Shown here: piece after piece, positions 5,878 through 9,870 of the stretch
Numbering within the stretch: the first letter of the stretch is position 1
Layout: the number at the start of each line of letters is the position of its first letter
Program-made: the position numbers and the translations under genes
Assembly (NCBI GenBank): GCA_013362555.1
Contig: JABFVX010000099.1
Span: 1-9,870, forward strand
Length of the DNA: 9,870 bases
Origin: Mycobacteriaceae bacterium
GTDB lineage: Bacteria; Actinomycetota; Actinomycetes; Mycobacteriales; Mycobacteriaceae
Direction: 5' to 3'
The notes under the pieces: generated by a model
Databases searched by the model: none
What the model was told of the DNA's origin: nothing
Seen by the model: the letters and a program-made list of their open reading frames with translations, nothing else

Positions 5878-8115
5878 CTAGCGGGTCGGGACGTCTACCC
5901 GGGCAGGCCCCAGAATCCTGCCGAATCCGATGCGGCCATGTCTGTCTCGAATCGCGACGTCGCCCCGGGGAGTGACGGCGTCGCGGCCTGCCGACAACAG
6001 GCCGAACACGGTTGCGTCGAGGTCGAGGTCGAGGTCGGTGCCCAGCCATCTCAGACTGCGTCGGGCTTGTTCCCTGTCCCGGTGGCGGAAGACGAATCGG
6101 GTGCCGACGAGCGGTTCACAGCCGCGGGGGAAGTCGACGTCGGGATCGGCGCAGAACAAGCCGATGGAGGCGCGGTGCCGCGCACCGTCGCGGAAGAAGT
6201 CGGTGAGGACCGCGAGTCCCTCCGGCGTGGCCGCGACGGCCCGGGGGTGGTCGCAGAGCAGGAGGCCGAGCCTGCCGTCTTCGGTGAGGAATTCGTCGCG
6301 CGCAGCGGCAGCGACGAGCCCGGCGAGCGCGTGCTCCAACCGGTCTCGGGCCGAAGGCCGCGCGGGTGGCGCCGTGCGTGGATGGGGTCCGCGCAGCACC
6401 GTGACATCGGTCATTCGCCATGGGGGCAGGGCGCGGTCGAACAGGACGGCCGCGCGGTCGACGAACTCGGTCAGTCGGGACGTCAATTCGGCGTAGACCA
6501 GCCTGTCGTCCGGGTCGGCGGATCCGTTGCGGAGCAGGCAGAACAGGTCCGGCAGCGTGGCGACCCGGTGCCGGGCGCGGGCTGCAGGCGTGAGAAGTTC
6601 GGTCAACAGCGTGGTGGCTCGGTCGGCAGGTCCCAGGTCGAGCAGGGACCGCAGCAGTGTCACGGTGCGTTCCGCGGCGGTGTGGGGCGGATGGATCCGC
6701 AGCGGATCGAGCGACACGACCGGCGCGGCGGGCTCGATGACGATGCCCCGACCGCCCGCCTCCACCCGCAGCGCCCAACCTGCCGCGTCGCCGATGACAA
6801 TGACGCGCCCGCCGACGTCGCGCACCAGTGTCGCCAGGTAGTGCAGAAAGAACGACGTTTCCGGCCCGGGGTCGCCCGCGATCGCGAACGCGGGGGCACT
6901 GAGGACGTCGAGGTGGATCGGTTCCAGCAATCCGGACAGCAGATTGAATCCGATGACAGGTCCGCCGGCGTCGCCGACGCCGCAGGCTGCGAACGGCACC
7001 AGGCCCGACCACATCTGCGCGGGCATCACGTGGGCGTGGCGCGCCACGGCGGGCGCCACGGAGCTGCCTGGCACGAGCAACGACCACAGGCCGACTTGTT
7101 CGCCTGCGGGCGCGACGAGTTCGATATCGAAGTGTCTGCAGCGGAGCTGCACGACCCGAGCCGCGGCGGCAGCAGCGTCCTGCGTGGGGCCGCCGACCGC
7201 GACGACGGACGTGACGCTGATCCGCGGTTCGCCACCGTCGGTGTCGGCGGTCGTTCGGGCGACTCGCATGCCCCAGTCGGCGGTACCGACCGGCAGACCG
7301 TCGAGGTCATGCAGGAACTCGCTGCCGCCGGGAAACGGCAGGCCGACGTAGGGAAATGCCTGCGGCGTCAAGAGGATCTGGTGAATCGGCCGCGTGGGGC
7401 ACGCCGGCGTCAGAACTTTCAGCATCGCAAGCCGGCCGCCCGGCGTTCGATACGCGCCGTCCTCATCGAGGACGGCGGCGCAGAACAGCGCGGCCGTCGC
7501 CTCCCCGTTCGGTTGCGCATCGGGCGTCGGCGGCGCCGGGTCTCCGCCGACGCCGCGGGTCAGACAGTGTTCCCACAACCATACGAACGCGCAGGCAGAC
7601 ACCGGCGCGAGTGCGAACTCCCGGCCGACACGGGAGGCGATCGTGTCGGCGGCGCTCAGATAGCTGCTGAGGTCGGCCGGTGTTGGAATCCGGCTTCCGG
7701 AGAGGGTGTCCGCGTGTCGGAGCGGAGCAGGCAGGTCGATTGCTCGACTGTGGACGCCGACCGGCACGGACAACAGGAAGATTCGGGTTCTGGGAGTGAG
7801 GGAATTGAGCCGGTCGTAACACGCGACGACTTCGGCGCCGTAGTTCTCGCAGCTGTCCAGATCGACCCCGCGCACCATGCGGCGGAGCACGGCGATGGTG
7901 TCCACCCGGGCCTGGAGGCCGAGCAACAAGGATCCGTCGGGCAGGGCGTCGAGCAGGTCGCGGTGTGCCCGGCGGACATCGAGTTTGTCGTTCGCGGTGC
8001 ACAGTCCGTACGGAAGGGCCGTGACGAAATACGTAGCGTGTACGAGGCCGGAGTGGGTGAACTGCAAGTGCCCGTGAATGGTGGTCGTGGGCTGGAGGTC
8101 TCGTCCGGTTGTCAT
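5878..8115 (-). CDS. VirB4/TraC-family protein with degenerate Walker A and B motifs (probable pseudo-ATPase)
   Basis: This is a 745-residue protein. The start at ATG 8115 is chosen because it overlaps the upstream TGA as ATGA; a longer frame from 8259 would read far into the upstream gene. The layout is that of actinobacterial conjugation VirB4-like proteins: an N-terminal domain (1-400) with patterns such as KLDVRRAHRDLLDAL (44-58), LLLGLQARVD (63-72), LPFPGGSEFL (259-268) and LWSLLVPGSS (343-352), then a RecA-like domain from ~405. VirB4 proteins are hexameric ATPases that power assembly and substrate transfer in type IV secretion. Here the Walker A position reads GDPGPETS (414-421), so the invariant Gly-Lys is Glu419-Thr420. 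Walker B reads LGLLLCDHP (616-624), with Asp622 kept but the catalytic Glu replaced by His623. The rest of the C-terminal domain (PEGLAVLTDFFRDGARH, 631-647; RFVFRHRDREQARRSLRWLG, 673-692) is intact and in frame, so this is not a decayed pseudogene. ATP hydrolysis is unlikely; a structural role is inferred. Confidence 0.85.
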   Translation of the reverse strand: MTTGRDLQPTTTIHGHLQFTHSGLVHATYFVTALPYGLCTANDKLDVRRAHRDLLDALPDGSLLLGLQARVDTIAVLRRMVRGVDLDSCENYGAEVVACYDRLNSLTPRTRIFLLSVPVGVHSRAIDLPAPLRHADTLSGSRIPTPADLSSYLSAADTIASRVGREFALAPVSACAFVWLWEHCLTRGVGGDPAPPTPDAQPNGEATAALFCAAVLDEDGAYRTPGGRLAMLKVLTPACPTRPIHQILLTPQAFPYVGLPFPGGSEFLHDLDGLPVGTADWGMRVARTTADTDGGEPRISVTSVVAVGGPTQDAAAAAARVVQLRCRHFDIELVAPAGEQVGLWSLLVPGSSVAPAVARHAHVMPAQMWSGLVPFAACGVGDAGGPVIGFNLLSGLLEPIHLDVLSAPAFAIAGDPGPETSFFLHYLATLVRDVGGRVIVIGDAAGWALRVEAGGRGIVIEPAAPVVSLDPLRIHPPHTAAERTVTLLRSLLDLGPADRATTLLTELLTPAARARHRVATLPDLFCLLRNGSADPDDRLVYAELTSRLTEFVDRAAVLFDRALPPWRMTDVTVLRGPHPRTAPPARPSARDRLEHALAGLVAAAARDEFLTEDGRLGLLLCDHPRAVAATPEGLAVLTDFFRDGARHRASIGLFCADPDVDFPRGCEPLVGTRFVFRHRDREQARRSLRWLGTDLDLDLDATVFGLLSAGRDAVTPRGDVAIRDRHGRIGFGRILGPARVDVPTR

Positions 8116-8540
8116 CGGCGCTGCCCCGTCCGTTGCGCAAGCACGAGTGCGCGGCTTTCGTGGATGAACACTCCGTTCGTGCCGGTGCGGGCGGGCGGCC
8201 CGGGCGCTTGGCCGCCGGCTCGCACCGGTCCTCGGGCGAGGATCAGCCTGCTGATCCACATCGCCCGTGAGGTCAGCCGAACTCCGGTATAGGGCACCAG
8301 CCCGAGGGCGAAAATCGCTGCGGCAGTGGCCGCGGCGCCGCCGAGTCCGGTGACGGCTGGATTCACCGGCAGCATGAGCACGCCTATTCCGGTGAGCGCC
8401 GCAGTCGCTGTGGCCGCGGCTATCTGATGCAGGGTGAACGGACCGAACGGCAGCTTCTGGCCATTGGGCGCATTTCCCACCATCGTGGGAACACGTTTGA
8501 CAGGCGTATACACCTTCACGGTCTGAGTTGTCGTCGTCAT
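8112..8540 (-). CDS. PrgI-like small membrane protein of a conjugation-type secretion locus
   Basis: This 142-residue protein starts at ATG 8540, chosen because AGGA lies 7 bases upstream; ATGs at 8588 and 8579 have no ribosome binding site and fall in the promoter-like element. A short polar Thr/Val-rich N-terminus (VKVYTPVKRVPTMVG, 8-22) leads to GPFTLHQI (33-40), then two hydrophobic segments (~39-58 and ~66-84) separated by a short Asn-Pro turn. A basic stretch (RLTSRAMWISRLILARGPVR, 88-107) and a polar tail follow. Two adjacent membrane segments introduced by 'F-T-x-x-Q' in a ~140-residue protein immediately ahead of a VirB4-like gene is the pattern of the PrgI/TcpE-type inner-membrane partner in Gram-positive type IV systems. 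It overlaps the VirB4-like gene by 4 bases. It is first in the leftward operon and its leader carries the AT-rich element. Sequence identity to PrgI is weak by eye; the call rests on topology and order. Confidence 0.65.
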   Translation of the reverse strand: MTTTTQTVKVYTPVKRVPTMVGNAPNGQKLPFGPFTLHQIAAATATAALTGIGVLMLPVNPAVTGLGGAAATAAAIFALGLVPYTGVRLTSRAMWISRLILARGPVRAGGQAPGPPARTGTNGVFIHESRALVLAQRTGQRR

Positions 8541-8587
8541 GGGGACGTCCTGGGCGCGCGCCGGAGAGGATGTTGACATCCTGATCA

Positions 8588-8611
8588 TAATTTAGACTAG
8601 TCTACATAGCC
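8588..8611 (-). promoter_or_regulatory. AT-rich promoter/operator-like element upstream of the PrgI-like gene (copy 1)
   Basis: Read on the minus strand this element is GGCTAT, then GTA, then GACTAGTCTAAATTA. It contains a perfect 12-base palindrome, TAGACTAGTCTA, at 8593-8604. TAAATT (8594-8589), or TATGAT (8589-8584) just downstream, could be a -10 box, giving a ~40-base leader to ATG 8540. No -35 consensus is visible at the normal distance. It matches the element at 3382-3405 at 19 of 24 positions, which argues that a shared regulator controls both halves of the leftward locus. Confidence 0.5.
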
Positions 8612-8662
8612 GTTGGTCACTGACGAAGTTTGTCTCGAGGTGGTTTCGATCGCAGGTAACCC

Positions 8663-8693
8663 TTGACCCTCCGGTAACCGGAGGGTGGAGGCT
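8663..8693 (+). promoter_or_regulatory. MerR-type promoter with perfect palindromic operator
   Basis: A -35 box TTGACC (8663-8668) is followed by a 19-base spacer and a weak -10 position (GAGGCT, 8688-8693). A perfect 10-base inverted repeat, ACCCTCCGGT and ACCGGAGGGT around a single A at 8676, covers 8666-8686 and fills the spacer. An over-long 19-base spacer holding a dyad is the hallmark of promoters activated by MerR-family regulators, which twist DNA to realign the two boxes. It sits ~78 bases upstream of the VOC gene and points toward it, so the MerR regulator encoded next in the unit very probably binds here and controls itself and the VOC gene. Confidence 0.85.
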
Positions 8694-8743
8694 GAGAAAC
8701 GTGAACCCGGTAGCACCGCCGGCCACCCAGTGCTGCTCGGGTC

Positions 8744-8768
8744 CCACGGAAGGACGGTGCTCCCGTGG
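8744..8768 (+). promoter_or_regulatory. Possible short hairpin over the VOC gene ribosome binding site
   Basis: CCACGG (8744-8749) can pair with CCGTGG (8763-8768), a 6-base stem with a 13-base loop. The stem covers the GTG start (8765-8767) and the 5' end of the GGAAGGA ribosome binding site (8748-8754); the rest of that site is in the loop. It could dampen translation, but a 6-base stem is common by chance in GC-rich DNA. Confidence 0.25.
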
Positions 8769-9118
8769 CCATTTCGCTTACCCACGTCACTTTCGAGTGC
8801 GCCCACGCCGCGAACCTCGCGGCATTCTGGGGACGAATGGTCGAGCGCGAAGTCGCGTTCGGTGCGGACGGCAGTATGGCCGCCATCGGCAGGTTCCGCG
8901 ACGTGCCGGAATTGAGGTTTCTGGGGCAGGCCGCGAACCGAAAGTCCAGTGGGCGGTTGCGGCTGGAATTCGCGACCGACGACTGGCTCGCCGAAATGGA
9001 TCGAATGGTCTGGCATGGCGCCCGGCTGCTCGGCGAGGTGCACGACGGCGGCATCGCGCGTGCGACGCTGCTCGATCCGGAAGGTAATATCTTCTGTCTC
9101 AATGAGCTACGCGGTTGA
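8765..9118 (+). CDS. VOC-fold (glyoxalase/bleomycin-resistance superfamily) protein
   Basis: This 117-residue protein starts at GTG 8765, with GGAAGGA ending 10 bases upstream; no other start fits the domain. It matches the single-domain VOC pattern from end to end: LTHVTFEC (5-12), AANLAAFW (15-22) after the first strand and helix, a central strand PELRFLGQ (48-55), a strand RLRLEFATDD (64-73) leading to a helix with MVWHGARLL (81-89), and the C-terminal signature LLDPEGNIFCLNE (102-114). VOC proteins of this size act as dimers in metal-dependent lyase, isomerase or dioxygenase chemistry, or bind toxic compounds. Of the usual ligand positions His7 and Glu106 are present, but the residue after 'RL' in the middle strand, usually His, is Arg66. 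Metal binding may therefore be altered and a sequestering role is possible. It is followed 12 bases later by the MerR gene, and both lie behind the MerR-type promoter. The substrate cannot be read from the sequence. Confidence 0.85.
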   Translation: MAISLTHVTFECAHAANLAAFWGRMVEREVAFGADGSMAAIGRFRDVPELRFLGQAANRKSSGRLRLEFATDDWLAEMDRMVWHGARLLGEVHDGGIARATLLDPEGNIFCLNELRG

Positions 9119-9130
9119 AGGTCGCGACCC

Positions 9131-9870
9131 ATGATGATCCCGGCAGAGCTGACAATAGGCGAGTTCGCCCGGCTCACCCGGTTGAGGGTGAAGACACTGC
9201 ACCATTATCACGACATCGGACTGCTGATTCCGGAGCGGGTCGACGCCTCGTCCGGATATCGCGTATACACGACCGCCCAAGTGCCCGCGGCGCTGTTGGT
9301 CCGGCGGCTGCGCGAGCTGGGCATGCCGCTGGCGCAGGTTCGCCAGGTCGTTGACGCGCCGGATCTGTCGGCGCGCGACGAGGCTTTGCGCGCATATCTC
9401 GTTCATCTGGCGCGGGAGCTCGAGCACAGCCGCAATGCCATCACCTCGCTGCGCAGCATGCTCACCGAGCCGCCGCCGGACCTGCCCGTGGTCTGCCGTG
9501 CGGTGCCGACGTTCACCGCTTTCGCCGTCACCGACTCGATTCCGGCCGACAGCTTCGGGGCGTGGGGCGCCGACGTGCTGATGCGCTTGGACCGGGCCGC
9601 GCGGACGGCGGGCGTGGACACCGCTACCACCGGGTGTTTGTACTCGGACGAGTTCTTCACCGAGCATTTCGGCGAGGTGACCGCCTTCGTCCCGGTGCCG
9701 GGCGGACTGGCCCCGGGCCCGGGCACGGAGTTGCGCGACATCCCGGGATCGCACTACGCGGTGACAACGCATTTCGGCGAATGCTTCGATCTCGACCGCA
9801 CCTATGCCGCGCTGGGCGCCCGCGTAGCCGAACACTTCACCCTCGCTCCCGGCCCCATCCGGGAGGTCTA
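9131..9870 (+). CDS. MerR-family transcriptional regulator with GyrI-like ligand-binding domain, last residues off the right edge
   Basis: 246 codons are present and the frame is still open at the edge. The start at ATG 9131 is preferred over ATG 9134 because AAGG lies 9 bases upstream of it. Residues 8-75 are a MerR-type winged helix-turn-helix: LTIGEFARLTRLRVKTLHHY (7-26), then the wing DIGLLIPERVDASSGYRVY (28-46) and LRELGMPLAQV (60-70). A dimerisation helix follows (~81-112). From ~118 to the end is a GyrI/AraC-E-type effector domain, with TEHFGEVTAFVPVP (177-190), LRDIPGSHYAVTTHFG (201-216), a helix DRTYAALGARVAEHF and GPIREV (241-246). In that family GPIREV is followed by Tyr-Leu, so perhaps 20 or so residues are missing. 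Such BmrR/TipA-type regulators bind bulky or cationic drugs and activate promoters with 19-base spacers, as found at 8663-8693. The likely targets are its own gene and the VOC gene; the inducer is unknown. Confidence 0.93.
   Translation, partial: MMIPAELTIGEFARLTRLRVKTLHHYHDIGLLIPERVDASSGYRVYTTAQVPAALLVRRLRELGMPLAQVRQVVDAPDLSARDEALRAYLVHLARELEHSRNAITSLRSMLTEPPPDLPVVCRAVPTFTAFAVTDSIPADSFGAWGADVLMRLDRAARTAGVDTATTGCLYSDEFFTEHFGEVTAFVPVPGGLAPGPGTELRDIPGSHYAVTTHFGECFDLDRTYAALGARVAEHFTLAPGPIREV

Noticed and set aside
3420..5975. An 851-codon open frame on the plus strand opposite the VirB6-like gene
   Set aside because: It is hydrophilic and low in information, while the opposite strand gives well-formed membrane segments with a ribosome binding site coupled to the previous gene.
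6853..6876. Sequencing error or frameshift as explanation for the missing Walker A lysine
   Set aside because: The flanking residues on both sides keep the family pattern in one frame, and a second, distant motif (Walker B) is also altered, so a local read error is unlikely.
5602..8292. An 896-codon open frame on the plus strand opposite the VirB4-like gene
   Set aside because: It is a complementary-strand shadow of GC-rich codon usage: composition is Arg/Gly/Val-heavy with no domain pattern, and the minus-strand frame carries clear family motifs and tight gene spacing.
8597..9177. Minus-strand frames opposite the VOC gene
   Set aside because: They overlap the MerR-type promoter and the VOC gene, with no family pattern and no sensible position in an operon.
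9107..9835. A 242-codon minus-strand frame opposite the MerR gene
   Set aside because: It is antisense to an unmistakable MerR plus GyrI-like protein and has no recognisable domain.
1..9870. CRISPR arrays, tRNA or rRNA genes, insertion sequences, integrase or attachment repeats
   Set aside because: None was recognised on either strand; nearly all the DNA is accounted for by the eight genes and two short intergenic regions.

Overview
The window is high-GC actinobacterial DNA with strong GC codon bias. Its style (an actinobacterial conjugation-type VirB4/VirB6/PrgI set, a YbaB/EbfC-like protein, and a VOC plus MerR pair) suggests a Nocardia-like or related mycolic-acid actinomycete. Genus is an inference; there is no rRNA or other marker gene to confirm it.

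Layout. Six genes run leftward on the minus strand and fill positions 1 to about 8540. In transcription order they are: a small two-helix membrane protein resembling PrgI (8540-8112); a 745-residue VirB4/TraC-family protein (8115-5878); an 811-residue polytopic VirB6/TrbL-like protein (5870-3435); a short AT-rich gap with a promoter-like element; a 688-residue modular protein of unknown function (3328-1262); a 113-residue YbaB/EbfC-like protein (1251-910); and an acidic protein of unknown function that runs off the left edge (889 to 1). Within each half the spacing is very tight: a 4-base ATGA overlap, then gaps of 7, 10 and 20 bases, with stop codons merged into the next ribosome binding site. 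On the plus strand, diverging from this block, a VOC-fold protein (8765-9118) and a MerR-family regulator with a GyrI-like ligand domain (9131 to the right edge) form a separate two-gene unit. A near-ideal MerR promoter with a perfect 21-base palindrome lies in front of it.

How the parts fit. The first three leftward genes are the membrane core of a Gram-positive type IV secretion or conjugation machine. The second three look like accessory or cargo genes. The two halves seem to be co-regulated: an unusual AT-rich element matching at 19 of 24 positions lies upstream of both. The most striking point is that the VirB4-like protein keeps the family fold but has lost its ATPase signature residues. 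The Walker A Gly-Lys is Glu-Thr and the Walker B acidic pair Asp-Glu is Asp-His. The locus may therefore be a domesticated or re-purposed translocation machine with a pseudo-ATPase, rather than an ordinary conjugative element. No relaxase, VirD4 coupling protein, integrase, attachment site or insertion sequence is visible in the window, so it cannot be called a complete mobile element from this sequence.
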